Below, piece by piece: positions 51,084-60,701 of a DNA stretch of 64,000 bases. The stretch is from contig NZ_CP046804.1 in NCBI RefSeq assembly GCF_009763805.1, forward strand, positions 2,170,001 through 2,234,000, in the 5' to 3' direction. Positions within the stretch are counted from its first letter, which is position 1. Every line of letters begins with the position of its first letter. Position numbers and translations under genes: made by a program. A model generated the notes under the pieces. It was not told where the DNA came from and made no database searches. It was given only the letters and a program-made list of their open reading frames with translations. Source of the DNA: Vibrio cidicii (GTDB taxonomy: Bacteria > Pseudomonadota > Gammaproteobacteria > Enterobacterales > Vibrionaceae).

Positions 51084-52805
51084 ATGCTGCTACTCACTAA
51101 CCATATAGGCTACGAACGAAACGGCCCCAAGAAAGCCGTGCTTCAGACGCGTCAAGCACGTCTGTCGTCTGACACCGCCTTGCTGGTCTGTGCCAATGAG
51201 CATCAAACGATCACTACCCTTTCAATACAAAAAGCCGGTCGCGTCGCCAACTGGCATCAAGGGTATTTTTACACCATTGATTTTAGTGACTTTAACCACG
51301 TTGGTGAGTTCTATCTTCGCTTTGACAACCTATGTTCAGCCACCTTTACCATCGGCGACACTTTACTGTTCAAGCGAACCTTTTCCGACGTATTGCACTA
51401 CTTTAAATCACAACGCTGTGGCGGAATGTTTGACCAACAAGATAAAGCCGTTCCTTTGCTGCACAGCGAGCAAACTGTGGATGTGCACGGCGGCTGGTAC
51501 GACGCCTCAGGCGATGTGAGTAAATATCTCAGCCACCTCTCTTACGCCAACTATCTCAACCCACAGCAAACCCCCATGGTGGTGTGGAACATGCTCAAAG
51601 GTTTAGCGTTGATGAGCGAGAGCTCTGATTTCCCCGCATTTAGTAAAGTACGGCTAAAAGAGGAGGCGCTGCATGGCGCTGATTTTTTGGTCAGAATGCA
51701 AAACCCTAAAGGATTCTTTTACACCACAGTCTTCGACAAGTGGAGTAAAGACGTCAAACAACGGGAAATTTGTACTTACGCCACTCAACAGGGGCACAAG
51801 TCTGATGACTACCAAGCGGGATTTCGCCAAGGTGGCGGCATTGCAATAGCGGCGCTAGCAGCGGCCGCAAGATTGGATGTGCACGGCGAGTATGATCAAC
51901 AGAAATACCTCAACGCAGCCGAAAATGGCTACTGGCATCTGAAAGAAAATAATCACCATTATCTCAACGACGGTGAAGAGAACATCATTGACGAATACTG
52001 CGCTCTGCTGGCATGTGTCGAGCTTTATCGCTCAACCCAAGAGCTTCGATATCTGCAAGAAAGTCGCGCTTGGGCAGCTCGCCTTGCGGTGCGTCAACAC
52101 AGCGATGAGCTGTTCGCCCATTTCTGGTCAGCCAATCAAGATGGTTCTCGCCCTTATTTCCACGCGGCCGAAGCGGGGCTACCCGTGATTACCCTATGTG
52201 AATATTTGTCCATCGAGAGCGATGAGCAATATAGCGAACCGCTGCGTCAAGTGGTGCACAACGCGTGCGAGTTTGAAGTGACTATCACTAACAGAGTGCT
52301 CAACCCTTTTGGTTACCCGCGCCAGTACGTTAAAGGTGTCAATCAAACCAAACGTGACGCCTTTTTTGTCGCCCAACAAAACGAATCTGGCTATTGGTGG
52401 CAGGGTGAAAATGCCCGTCTAGGCTCGCTTGCGGTGCTAGGATTTTTGGCACAAAAACACCTCCGCGATGAGTCGCTCAAGCAAGCACTTTTGCTCTTGG
52501 CGCAAGATGCCTTGAACTGGATTTTAGGTCTAAACCCGTACGATATGTGCATGCTTGATGGCCACGGCCACAACAATCCGGATTACCTTCCACATCTAGG
52601 TTTTTTCAACGCCAAAGGCGGGGTGTGCAATGGAATAACCGCAGGATTTGACGACGAAGAAGATATCGCCTTCAACCCAGACGGGCAAAAAGACGACATG
52701 TTGCAGAACTGGCGTTGGGGAGAGCAATGGATCCCTCACGGCGCTTGGTATCTGCTTGCCATGATGTGCCAAGCACATCACCACACTCAGTGCGAGCAGG
52801 AGTGA
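51084..52805 (+). CDS. Cytoplasmic GH9-family glycosidase of the chitin operon
   Basis: 573 residues with no signal peptide. An N-terminal Ig-like cellulase domain (about 1-90) precedes a GH9 (alpha/alpha)6 barrel; the GH9 base motif is seen as GGWYDASGDVSKY (D140, D144). Often annotated as endoglucanase, but its place in the chitobiose operon and lack of export signal argue against cellulose. The V. cholerae counterpart was described as an unusual beta-glucosidase; activity on glucosaminyl-containing oligosaccharides would fit the glucosamine kinase encoded 4 bases downstream. Good Shine-Dalgarno sequence CGGAG. Confidence 0.85.
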   Translation: MLLLTNHIGYERNGPKKAVLQTRQARLSSDTALLVCANEHQTITTLSIQKAGRVANWHQGYFYTIDFSDFNHVGEFYLRFDNLCSATFTIGDTLLFKRTFSDVLHYFKSQRCGGMFDQQDKAVPLLHSEQTVDVHGGWYDASGDVSKYLSHLSYANYLNPQQTPMVVWNMLKGLALMSESSDFPAFSKVRLKEEALHGADFLVRMQNPKGFFYTTVFDKWSKDVKQREICTYATQQGHKSDDYQAGFRQGGGIAIAALAAAARLDVHGEYDQQKYLNAAENGYWHLKENNHHYLNDGEENIIDEYCALLACVELYRSTQELRYLQESRAWAARLAVRQHSDELFAHFWSANQDGSRPYFHAAEAGLPVITLCEYLSIESDEQYSEPLRQVVHNACEFEVTITNRVLNPFGYPRQYVKGVNQTKRDAFFVAQQNESGYWWQGENARLGSLAVLGFLAQKHLRDESLKQALLLLAQDALNWILGLNPYDMCMLDGHGHNNPDYLPHLGFFNAKGGVCNGITAGFDDEEDIAFNPDGQKDDMLQNWRWGEQWIPHGAWYLLAMMCQAHHHTQCEQE

Positions 52806-52809
52806 GCCA

Positions 52810-53700
52810 ATGAAAGCATTTTACGTAGGGATTGATGGCGGGGGTACCTCGTGCCGCGCTCGGATCCGCGATGCGCAAGGTACGCTAATTGGCGAGGGCA
52901 AAAGTGGCAGTGCCAATATCATGCTCGGCGCGGAACTCGCCATGACATCCATCATCTCAGCAATTCGCCAAGCCGCGAAACAAGGTGGCCTGACCGAGCA
53001 AGATTTTGCCAGTATGCATTTGGGCTTAGCGCTGGCGGGGGCTGAGCACAAAGCCTCTTGGCACGCTTTTATGCAGCAGCCACATCCTTTTGCCAGTGTC
53101 ACTTTGAATACAGACGCGTACGGCGCTTGCCTTGGAGCGCACAACGGTAAGAACGGCGCGATCATGATCGCAGGCACAGGATCGTGCGGCATCTATCTGC
53201 AAGAGGGTGTGCAGCATGTGGTGGGAGGACGCGAGTTTCCTATCTCCGATCAAGGTGGTGGTGCTGTTATGGGCTTGAGACTTATCCAACAAGTGTTACT
53301 CGCCGAAGACGGTATTCGCGAGAAAACCCCACTTTGCCTGCACGTGATGACGCATTTTAACCAAGATGTCGACGCTATTGTTGAATGGTCCAAAAAGGCA
53401 CTGCCGCGAGACTATGGCTGCTTTTCTCCCGCGATTTTCCAGCACGCGGCACAGGCCGACTCGCTGGCGATTGAACTGTTAAAACAGACGGCGCAGGACA
53501 TTGAGATGTTTCTCATCGCTTTACATAAACGCGGCGCAACGCGCATCTGCTTAATGGGCAGTATCGCAGAACGTATTTTGCAATGGTTATCACCACCCGT
53601 TCAGCAATGGATCGTCGAGCCACAACACGACGCTATAGAAGGGGCGTTGATGTTTGCCGGTCAAGACAAACACAACCTCTATGCTATGACCCAACAATAG
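52810..53700 (+). CDS. gspK: Glucosamine kinase GspK (BadF/BadG/ASKHA family)
   Basis: 296 residues. ATP-binding phosphate-1 motif VGIDGGGTSCRARI (about 6-19), then LNTDAYGACLGAH and phosphate-2 AGTGSCGIYL, as in N-acetylglucosamine/glucosamine kinases. The V. cholerae enzyme at this place is specific for glucosamine, making GlcN-6-P; the symbol is given on synteny. It starts 4 bases after the GH9 stop, suggesting that GH9-released glucosamine is its substrate. Confidence 0.85.
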   Translation: MKAFYVGIDGGGTSCRARIRDAQGTLIGEGKSGSANIMLGAELAMTSIISAIRQAAKQGGLTEQDFASMHLGLALAGAEHKASWHAFMQQPHPFASVTLNTDAYGACLGAHNGKNGAIMIAGTGSCGIYLQEGVQHVVGGREFPISDQGGGAVMGLRLIQQVLLAEDGIREKTPLCLHVMTHFNQDVDAIVEWSKKALPRDYGCFSPAIFQHAAQADSLAIELLKQTAQDIEMFLIALHKRGATRICLMGSIAERILQWLSPPVQQWIVEPQHDAIEGALMFAGQDKHNLYAMTQQ

Positions 53701-53709
53701 GAATTGTTC

Positions 53710-55629
53710 ATGGAATATCGTATTGACCTGGTTGTCCTTTCAGAGCAGAAACAGAATTGTCGTTTTGGACTCACTTTGCATAATCTCAGTGACCAAGACC
53801 TGCCCGCGTGGTCGCTCACTTTTGCTTTCAATCGCTTCATTCAGCCTGATAGCGTCTCACATGGCACTCTGACGCAAATTGGCAGCTATTGCCAACTACA
53901 ACCGGAAGCACAAGTATTAGCAGCAAATCACCACTTTTACTGTGAATTTAGCGTGCTAACTAATCCGTTTCGCTACTATTCCGATGGTTTACATCAAGCT
54001 TTTATTGAATTTCAACAAAACGGTGTACGGGTTCGCCAGCCAGTAGATGTCCCGCCCATTGTACTGGCTTCCCCTTATCGTGAACGCGAGGTGCTGCCAC
54101 ATACTTTAGCCAGTAAGCATGCCCTGCTACCTAAACCCAATGCAATGACACTCGATGAAGGGAGCTTTACCCTTACCGCGGAGAGCGGCGTAGCTTGCCA
54201 ATGCGATGCAGCACAAAGCGCAGCCCAATGGTTTATTGACGAGCTGCAACGAATTCACCACATCACTCTCAGCGCCGATGATCATGGCAAGCTGGTATAT
54301 AAAAAGAATCCGACCTTGGATGAGGGGGTTTACCACCTCACTATCAGTGAGTCGCACATTTCAATCGAATCAGGATCGCAGGCAGGCTTTGTCCACGCCA
54401 GCGCCACCTTGTTGCAATGGATCGGTTACCCTGAAGAGCGTCAGCCGATTGAACTGGTGTGCTGCACGATTGCCGATCAACCGCGCTTTGATTATCGTGG
54501 CATGATGCTCGATTGCTCACGCCATTTTCACAGTGTCGAGCAAGTCAAACGTCTGATCAACTTACTGGCACACTACAAATTCAACACCTTCCATTGGCAT
54601 TTGACCGACGATGAAGGCTGGCGAATTGAGATCAAAGCCTTCCCTGAGCTAACCGAAATTGGCGCTTGGCGCGGTGTCGATGAAGCCATAGAGCCACAAT
54701 ACACTCACATTTCGCAGCGCTACGGTGGCTTTTATAGCCAAGAAGAGATCAAAGAGGTAGTCGCGTTTGCACAGCAACGAGGCATCAATGTCATTCCTGA
54801 AATTGATGTGCCGGGGCACTGCCGCGCGGCGATCAAATCACTGCCACACCTACTGGTTGAAGAGCAAGACACCACCGTCTATCGCAGTATTCAGAACTAC
54901 TCTGATAACGTGTTGAACCCTGCATTAGAAGGCACTTACCAGTTCCTTGATCGCGTCTTAGAAGAAGTCGCGGCACTGTTTCCTTCTCCTTACGTCCATA
55001 TCGGCGCCGATGAAGTGCCACATGGCGTTTGGTCAAACAGCCCGAGCTGCCAAGCGTTGATGGCAGAATGGGGCTACCAAGATTACAAAGAGCTTCAGGG
55101 CCACTTGCTACGCCATGCGGAACAAAAACTGCGCTCACTTGGCAAACGCATGCTTGGCTGGGAAGAGGCACAACACGGCGACAAAGTCAGCAAAGACACC
55201 GTCATCTACTCTTGGCTGAGTGAAGATGCGGCGGTCAACTGCGCTCGCCAAGGATTTGATGTGGTGCTGCAGCCTGCACAAACCACTTATCTCGATATGA
55301 CACAAGATTACGCACCGGAAGAGCCGGGGGTAGATTGGGCCAATCCACTGCCACTTGAAAAAGCCTATACCTACGAGCCGCTTGCCAATATACCGGCTGA
55401 CGACCCAATTCATAAACGAATTTGGGGAATCCAAACGGCTCTTTGGTGCGAAATCATTAATAACCCACAACGTATGGACTACATGATCTTCCCGCGCTTA
55501 ACCGCGCTGGCCGAAGCGTGTTGGACGGAAAAACAGCAACGCGACTGGCCCGACTACTTAGCAAGACTCAAAGGCCACTTGCCACTGCTCGACAAACAAG
55601 GCGTGCAATATCGTCAGCCTTGGAAATAG
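53710..55629 (+). CDS. Cytoplasmic beta-N-acetylhexosaminidase (GH20)
   Basis: 639 residues, no signal peptide. An N-terminal carbohydrate-binding-like domain (1-~120), a GH20b domain (~130-250) and the GH20 TIM barrel with RGMMLDCSRHFHSVEQVKRL, FHWHLTDDEGWRIEIKAFPEL and the catalytic pair D434-E435 in HIGADEVPHGVW. Substrate-assisted cleavage of terminal GlcNAc. The ATG at 53710 is preferred, with AGGAATTGTTC before it, over a TTG two codons upstream. It would hydrolyse (GlcNAc)n or their products alongside the phosphorylase. Confidence 0.93.
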   Translation: MEYRIDLVVLSEQKQNCRFGLTLHNLSDQDLPAWSLTFAFNRFIQPDSVSHGTLTQIGSYCQLQPEAQVLAANHHFYCEFSVLTNPFRYYSDGLHQAFIEFQQNGVRVRQPVDVPPIVLASPYREREVLPHTLASKHALLPKPNAMTLDEGSFTLTAESGVACQCDAAQSAAQWFIDELQRIHHITLSADDHGKLVYKKNPTLDEGVYHLTISESHISIESGSQAGFVHASATLLQWIGYPEERQPIELVCCTIADQPRFDYRGMMLDCSRHFHSVEQVKRLINLLAHYKFNTFHWHLTDDEGWRIEIKAFPELTEIGAWRGVDEAIEPQYTHISQRYGGFYSQEEIKEVVAFAQQRGINVIPEIDVPGHCRAAIKSLPHLLVEEQDTTVYRSIQNYSDNVLNPALEGTYQFLDRVLEEVAALFPSPYVHIGADEVPHGVWSNSPSCQALMAEWGYQDYKELQGHLLRHAEQKLRSLGKRMLGWEEAQHGDKVSKDTVIYSWLSEDAAVNCARQGFDVVLQPAQTTYLDMTQDYAPEEPGVDWANPLPLEKAYTYEPLANIPADDPIHKRIWGIQTALWCEIINNPQRMDYMIFPRLTALAEACWTEKQQRDWPDYLARLKGHLPLLDKQGVQYRQPWK

Positions 55630-55636
55630 ACAATCC

Positions 55637-55658
55637 GCCGGGGGCAAAAGCGCCTGGC
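55637..55658 (+). promoter_or_regulatory. Intercistronic stem-loop before chbP
   Basis: GCCGGGGGC (55637-55645) pairs imperfectly with GCGCCTGGC (55650-55658) across an AAAA loop. A second small hairpin ACTGCC-TAT-GCGGCAGT follows at about 55682-55698. Confidence 0.5.
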
Positions 55659-55718
55659 TGTTTTACTTGCTTTAGTTTTTGACTGCCTATGCGGCAGTTT
55701 GTTGAAAAGGAAATGACA

Positions 55719-58124
55719 ATGAAATACGGCTATTTCGATAACGACAATCGTGAATACGTCATCACCCGTCCAGATGTACCAGCACCTTGGACGAACTATC
55801 TGGGCACAGAAAAGTTCTGTACCGTCATCTCACACAACGCGGGCGGCTACTCTTTCTATCACTCGCCCGAGTACAACCGCGTGACCAAATTCCGCCCTAA
55901 CTTTACCCAAGATCGCCCGGGACATTACGTCTATCTGCGTGACGATGCCACTGGCGACTACTGGTCTATTTCCTGGCAACCCGTGGCAAAAAGCCTTGAA
56001 CAAGCGAGCTACGAAGTTCGTCATGGCCTCTCCTACTCAAAATTTAAGTGTGAGTACAACGGCATCGTGGCGAAAAAAACACTCTTCGTACCAAAAGGCG
56101 AAGATGCCGAAGTTTGGGATGTTGAGATCGAAAACACCTCAAACGAAGTGCGCACCATCAGTGCATTCAACTATGTTGAGTTCTCTTTCAGCCACATCAA
56201 ATCAGATAACCAAAACCACCAGATGTCGCTCTACTCTGCGGGCACCGAATTCAAAGATGGCGTGATTGAGTACGATCTTTACTACAACACCGACGACTTC
56301 CTTGGTTTCTACTACCTGACAGCCACGTTTGATGCCGACAGTTACGATGGCCAGCGCGATACGTTCCTCGGTATGTACCGCGACGAAGCCAACCCAATTG
56401 CGGTGGCGCAAGGTCAGTGCTCGAACAGCGCGCAAACTTGTTACAACCATTGTGGCGCACTGCACAAGCAATTTGTGTTGCAACCGGGCGAGAAAGTACG
56501 CTTTGCGGTGATCTTAGGTATCGGTAAAGGTAACGGCGCGAAATTGCGCGAAAAATACCAAGATCTGAACCAAGTGGATCAAGCGTTTGCCGGCATCAAA
56601 GCACACTGGGACGAGCGCTGTGAGAAGTTCCAGGTGAAATCACCAAACGCTGGTTTAGATACCATGATCAACGCATGGACACTCTACCAAGCAGAAACCT
56701 GTGTGGTATGGTCGCGCTTTGCCTCGTTCATTGAAGTCGGTGGCCGTACTGGTTTGGGTTATCGTGATACCGCGCAAGATGCTATCTCCGTTCCGCACAC
56801 CAACCCAGCGATGACGCGTAAGCGTCTGGTTGATCTGCTGCGCGGCCAAGTGAAAGCGGGTTACGGTTTACACCTCTTCGATCCTGATTGGTTTGATCCA
56901 GAAAAAGCCGATGTTAAACCATCGAAATCACCGACCGTTGTCCCAACCCCATCTGACGATGACAAGATCCACGGCATCAAAGACACCTGTTCAGACGACC
57001 ACCTGTGGATCGTGCCAACCATTTTGAACTATGTGAAAGAGACAGGCGATATCGGCTTTATTGACGAAGTGATCCCTTACGCCGACGGCGGCAATGCAAC
57101 CGTGTATGAACACATGATGGCGGCGCTGGACTTCTCCGCAGAGTACGTTGGTCAAACCGGTATCTGTAAAGGGCTACGTGCCGACTGGAACGACTGTCTA
57201 AACCTCGGCGGCGGTGAGTCTTCTATGGTCTCGTTCCTACACTTCTGGGCACTGGAAGCGTTCTTGGAACTGTCTCGTTTCCGCAACGATGACGCCGCAA
57301 CCGATAAGTACCAAGCGATGGCTAACGGCGTTCGTCAAGCGTGTGAAACCCACCTTTGGGATGAGAAAGGCGAATGGTACATCCGCGGCCTGACCAAAGA
57401 TGGCGACAAGATCGGCACCTTCGACCAAGTGGAAGGTAAAGTGCACCTTGAGTCCAACTCACTGGCAGTGCTATCTGGCGCAGTCAGCCACGAACGCGGC
57501 ATCAAGGCGATGGATGCAGTCTACGAGTACCTGTTCTCCAAATATGGCCTACACCTAAACGCACCATCGTTTGCCACCCCGAATGATGACATCGGTTTCG
57601 TCACTCGCGTTTACCAAGGCGTGAAAGAAAACGGCGCGATCTTCTCGCATCCAAACCCATGGGCATGGGTAGCGGAAGCGAAGCTTGGCCGCGGTGATCG
57701 CGCAATGGAGCTTTACGACTCACTCAACCCATACAACCAAAACGACATTATTGAAAACCGTATTGCAGAACCGTACTCCTATGTGCAGTTCATCATGGGC
57801 CGTGACCACCAAGACCATGGCCGAGCAAACCACCCATGGTTAACGGGGACTTCAGGTTGGGCCTACTACGCCACCACCAACTTTATCCTCGGCGTACGTA
57901 CTGGTTTTGATTCACTTGAAATCGACCCATGTATTCCAACCTCGTGGCCAGGTTTTGAAGTGACTCGCCAATGGCGCGGCGCAACTTACCAAATCAAGGT
58001 AGAAAACCCGCAAGGCGTGTCAAAAGGAGTGAAATCGATCACTTTAAACGGCCAAGCGCTCGAAGGTGCGGTTCCTGCGCAAGCGCAAGGTACGCTAAAT
58101 GAGGTTGTGGTCGTGTTGGGATAA
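55719..58124 (+). CDS. chbP: N,N'-diacetylchitobiose phosphorylase (GH94)
   Basis: 801 residues, the length of the characterised V. proteolyticus enzyme, which it resembles closely along its length. Splits (GlcNAc)2 with phosphate to GlcNAc-1-P and GlcNAc, saving an ATP. Four GH94 regions: beta-sandwich, linker helices, (alpha/alpha)6 barrel and jelly roll; catalytic acid D492 in ADWNDCLNLGG, phosphate-site region HPWLTGTSGWAYY. The start MKYGYFDNDNREYVITRP at 55719 is chosen (AAGGA 8 bases upstream) over 55689 or 55713. Confidence 0.97.
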   Translation: MKYGYFDNDNREYVITRPDVPAPWTNYLGTEKFCTVISHNAGGYSFYHSPEYNRVTKFRPNFTQDRPGHYVYLRDDATGDYWSISWQPVAKSLEQASYEVRHGLSYSKFKCEYNGIVAKKTLFVPKGEDAEVWDVEIENTSNEVRTISAFNYVEFSFSHIKSDNQNHQMSLYSAGTEFKDGVIEYDLYYNTDDFLGFYYLTATFDADSYDGQRDTFLGMYRDEANPIAVAQGQCSNSAQTCYNHCGALHKQFVLQPGEKVRFAVILGIGKGNGAKLREKYQDLNQVDQAFAGIKAHWDERCEKFQVKSPNAGLDTMINAWTLYQAETCVVWSRFASFIEVGGRTGLGYRDTAQDAISVPHTNPAMTRKRLVDLLRGQVKAGYGLHLFDPDWFDPEKADVKPSKSPTVVPTPSDDDKIHGIKDTCSDDHLWIVPTILNYVKETGDIGFIDEVIPYADGGNATVYEHMMAALDFSAEYVGQTGICKGLRADWNDCLNLGGGESSMVSFLHFWALEAFLELSRFRNDDAATDKYQAMANGVRQACETHLWDEKGEWYIRGLTKDGDKIGTFDQVEGKVHLESNSLAVLSGAVSHERGIKAMDAVYEYLFSKYGLHLNAPSFATPNDDIGFVTRVYQGVKENGAIFSHPNPWAWVAEAKLGRGDRAMELYDSLNPYNQNDIIENRIAEPYSYVQFIMGRDHQDHGRANHPWLTGTSGWAYYATTNFILGVRTGFDSLEIDPCIPTSWPGFEVTRQWRGATYQIKVENPQGVSKGVKSITLNGQALEGAVPAQAQGTLNEVVVVLG

Positions 58125-58153
58125 CCCCATCACGTATCGCTAGCAAAAATTTT

Positions 58154-58177
58154 GGAAGTGGCCGCGTTGCCACTTCC
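58154..58177 (+). promoter_or_regulatory. Intercistronic stem-loop between chbP and the mutase gene
   Basis: GGAAGTGGC (58154-58162) pairs perfectly with GCCACTTCC (58169-58177) over a 6-base loop, just upstream of the mutase Shine-Dalgarno sequence (GGAG at 58182). Confidence 0.65.
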
Positions 58178-58193
58178 GATTGGAGATCAAATT

Positions 58194-59609
58194 ATGATCA
58201 AATTTGGCACGGGTGGCTGGCGCGCTTTTATTGGCGAAGAGTTCACCAAAGACAACGTTCGCTTGGTCGCACAAGCGGTCGCGAACATCATTCATGACGA
58301 AGCAGTGGCGCATCGCGGCTTTGTGATCGGCTACGACCGCCGTTTCTTGTCAGACAAAGCGGGCGCTTGGTTTGCAGAAGTGCTGGCGGCCAACGGCATT
58401 GTGGTCAGTTTTATCAATAAATTTGTCCCAACGCCGATTGTGATGTTTAAAGCCAAGCAGATGGATTGTGCTTACTCGGCTTGCATTACTGCATCGCACA
58501 ACCCCGCGGACTACAACGGCATCAAGGTATTTATTGAAGGCGGACGTGATGCTGACGAAGTGATCACGCAGAAGATCGAAGCGCAAATCGCCCATCTGAC
58601 TTTAGATCAAGTGCAAAGCGTCGATTTCGAACAAGCGGTGCAAGACAAACAGATCAAGATCATCAATCCGATGAACGAGTTTGTCGATTCGATCATCGAT
58701 TTTATCGACATTGAAGCGATTAAACGTGCCAATCTGCGCGTATTGATTGACCCGATGTTTGGTGTGGCGAAGAACGCATTGCAAACCGTGTTGATTAATG
58801 GCCGCTGTGATGTCGACGTGATCAACGATGGGAAAAACCCGGACTTCGGCGGGTTAATGCCTTCACCGAGTGCCGCAACGCTCTATCGTCTCAAACACTT
58901 AGTGGCGGCAGAAGGCTACGACATTGGCATCGGCACTGACGGTGATGCCGACCGCTTGGGCATCATCGACGAAAAAGGCAACTTCATTCACCCCAACGAA
59001 GTGTTGATGCTGCTTTACTACTACCTGCTTGAATATAAAGGTTGGAAAGGCTCGGTGGTACGCAATATCGCCACGACGCATATTCTCGACAAGATCGCCG
59101 CCGATCATGGCGAAGTGTGCTTTGAAGTTCCAGTTGGCTTTAAACACATCAGCTCACAAATGGAAGCGGACAACTCTTTGATTGGTGGTGAGAGCTCTGG
59201 CGGCTTGACCATTCGCGGTCACATCAAGGGCAAAGATGGCGTATTCGCTTCTAGCCTGTTGGTAGAAATGCTCTCCGTAACTGGCAAAAAACTCTCTGAG
59301 TTACTCGATGAGATCTACAGCAAATACGGCTATGCCTACATGGCCGAAGGCGATTGCAAATTTAAAGCCGCGCAGAAAGAGGCGTTGTACAACAAAATTT
59401 ATGTTGAGAAGCAGCTGCCTGAGTTTGATTTTGCCATCGACAAAGTGAGTTATCACGACGGGGCCAAAGTTTACTTCAAAAATGGCGGCTGGGTGATTGC
59501 ACGCTTCTCCGGCACAGAGCCACTGCTGAGAATTTTTGCCGAGATGCAAGACAAAGACACTGCAGAGCTTGTTCTTCAACAGTTTAAAGAATTTTTGGCT
59601 TTAAACTGA
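58194..59609 (+). CDS. Alpha-D-phosphohexomutase, probable GlcNAc-phosphate mutase
   Basis: 471 residues. Phosphoserine loop CITASHNPADYNGIKVF (S101), metal loop GIGTDGDADRLGI, sugar-specificity loop GGESSGG, phosphate-binding loop [12 protein letters not shown]: all four sites of the phosphoglucomutase/phosphomannomutase superfamily are intact. From its place after chbP, it most likely converts GlcNAc-1-P to GlcNAc-6-P for NagA; the sequence alone does not tell glucose from N-acetylglucosamine. The start ATG at 58194 lies after the hairpin; the longer frame from 58152 would translate the hairpin. Confidence 0.92.
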   Translation: MIKFGTGGWRAFIGEEFTKDNVRLVAQAVANIIHDEAVAHRGFVIGYDRRFLSDKAGAWFAEVLAANGIVVSFINKFVPTPIVMFKAKQMDCAYSACITASHNPADYNGIKVFIEGGRDADEVITQKIEAQIAHLTLDQVQSVDFEQAVQDKQIKIINPMNEFVDSIIDFIDIEAIKRANLRVLIDPMFGVAKNALQTVLINGRCDVDVINDGKNPDFGGLMPSPSAATLYRLKHLVAAEGYDIGIGTDGDADRLGIIDEKGNFIHPNEVLMLLYYYLLEYKGWKGSVVRNIATTHILDKIAADHGEVCFEVPVGFKHISSQMEADNSLIGGESSGGLTIRGHIKGKDGVFASSLLVEMLSVTGKKLSELLDEIYSKYGYAYMAEGDCKFKAAQKEALYNKIYVEKQLPEFDFAIDKVSYHDGAKVYFKNGGWVIARFSGTEPLLRIFAEMQDKDTAELVLQQFKEFLALN

Positions 59610-59642
59610 TCCTGCCAAGAGGATTCACCTGAAGAAACGATT

Positions 59643-59669
59643 GCCCGACACTAAGTCGGGCTTTTTTTG
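59643..59669 (+). terminator. Terminator of the chitobiose operon
   Basis: GCCCGAC (59643-59649) pairs with GTCGGGC (59655-59661), then seven T. It marks the end of the chitin operon and faces convergent fbpC. Confidence 0.92.
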
Positions 59670-59672
59670 CTC

Positions 59673-60701
59673 TTAAAATGCCAAGATTCCTTGCGTATCC
59701 ACTTTGACACTTACGCTCTGTCCGACACTCAGCGCTTGCGAGGAGCTAGCTAACAGTTGGCTACCATTGCTTTCAATCACATAGCGACAGTGATCGCCCA
59801 TAAACTGCTGTTCTAAAATGTGAATACTGCTCTTTTCGGCGGCACTGATTTGAATGTGCTGCGGGCGCAGCAACAGTTCGCAGCGAGCGTTGAGTTCTAT
59901 TGGCTGCTGCGCTTGGGCTTCTACCACACCAAGCTGCGTTTCGAACTCGCTCTCAGACAAACGCGTTGCAGGCAGATAGCTGCCACCGCCAAGAAAATCC
60001 GCCACAAACTTGCTTGATGGTTGATAGTAAAGCTCCGACGCCGTGCCATATTGCTCAATTACGCCGTGGTTCATCACCGCCATTTTATCGGCAAAGGCAA
60101 ACGCCTCTTCACGAGAATGGGTAACAAAAATCGCCGTCACCCCCTGCGCTTTGAACAATTTGCGAATTTCACCTATCAACTCATGACGCACTTGAGTATC
60201 GATATTGGAAAACGGTTCATCCAACAACAGTAAATCTGGCTTGTAAGCCAATGAGCGCGCAATGGCGACTCGCTGCTGCTGACCACCTGAAAGCTGATGC
60301 GGGTAGCGCTGGGCAAAGGCGCTCAGATGCACCAAATCCAACATTTCGGCCACTCGACGCTGTTTCTCTTGTTGGCTGACCCCTTTCAGACCAAACCCAA
60401 CGTTGTCGGCCACCGTCAAATGCGGGAAGAGCGCGTAGTCTTGAAAGATCATGCCAATGTTGCGCTGCTCAGGTGGCAGCCAATGCTGGCCATTGTCGAT
60501 CGTCACACCATTGAGGCACATCTCGCCCGCGCTGAGCGGCAGCAGGCCAGCAATGGCCTTAAGCAAAGTAGTTTTGCCACAACCACTCGCACCCAGCAAA
60601 CAGACGATTTGTCCCGGTTCAACGTGCAAAGAGAGCGATTCTAAAATCGTCTGTTGATCATATTGGCAGGTCAAATTTCGGATAGATAACGCACAGCTCA
60701 T
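59673..60701 (-). CDS. fbpC: FbpC, ferric iron ABC transporter ATPase
   Basis: 342 residues. Walker A LGASGCGKTTLLK (about 36-48), Q-loop MIFQDYALFPHLTV, signature LSGGQQQRVAIARSL, Walker B LLLLDEPFSNID, H-loop FVTHSREEAF, then a TOBE-like C-terminal domain (about 240-342). The ATG shares one base with the fbpB stop (TAATG), indicating translational coupling. Last gene of the Fur-type operon. Confidence 0.92.
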   Translation of the reverse strand: MSCALSIRNLTCQYDQQTILESLSLHVEPGQIVCLLGASGCGKTTLLKAIAGLLPLSAGEMCLNGVTIDNGQHWLPPEQRNIGMIFQDYALFPHLTVADNVGFGLKGVSQQEKQRRVAEMLDLVHLSAFAQRYPHQLSGGQQQRVAIARSLAYKPDLLLLDEPFSNIDTQVRHELIGEIRKLFKAQGVTAIFVTHSREEAFAFADKMAVMNHGVIEQYGTASELYYQPSSKFVADFLGGGSYLPATRLSESEFETQLGVVEAQAQQPIELNARCELLLRPQHIQISAAEKSSIHILEQQFMGDHCRYVIESNGSQLLASSSQALSVGQSVSVKVDTQGILAF

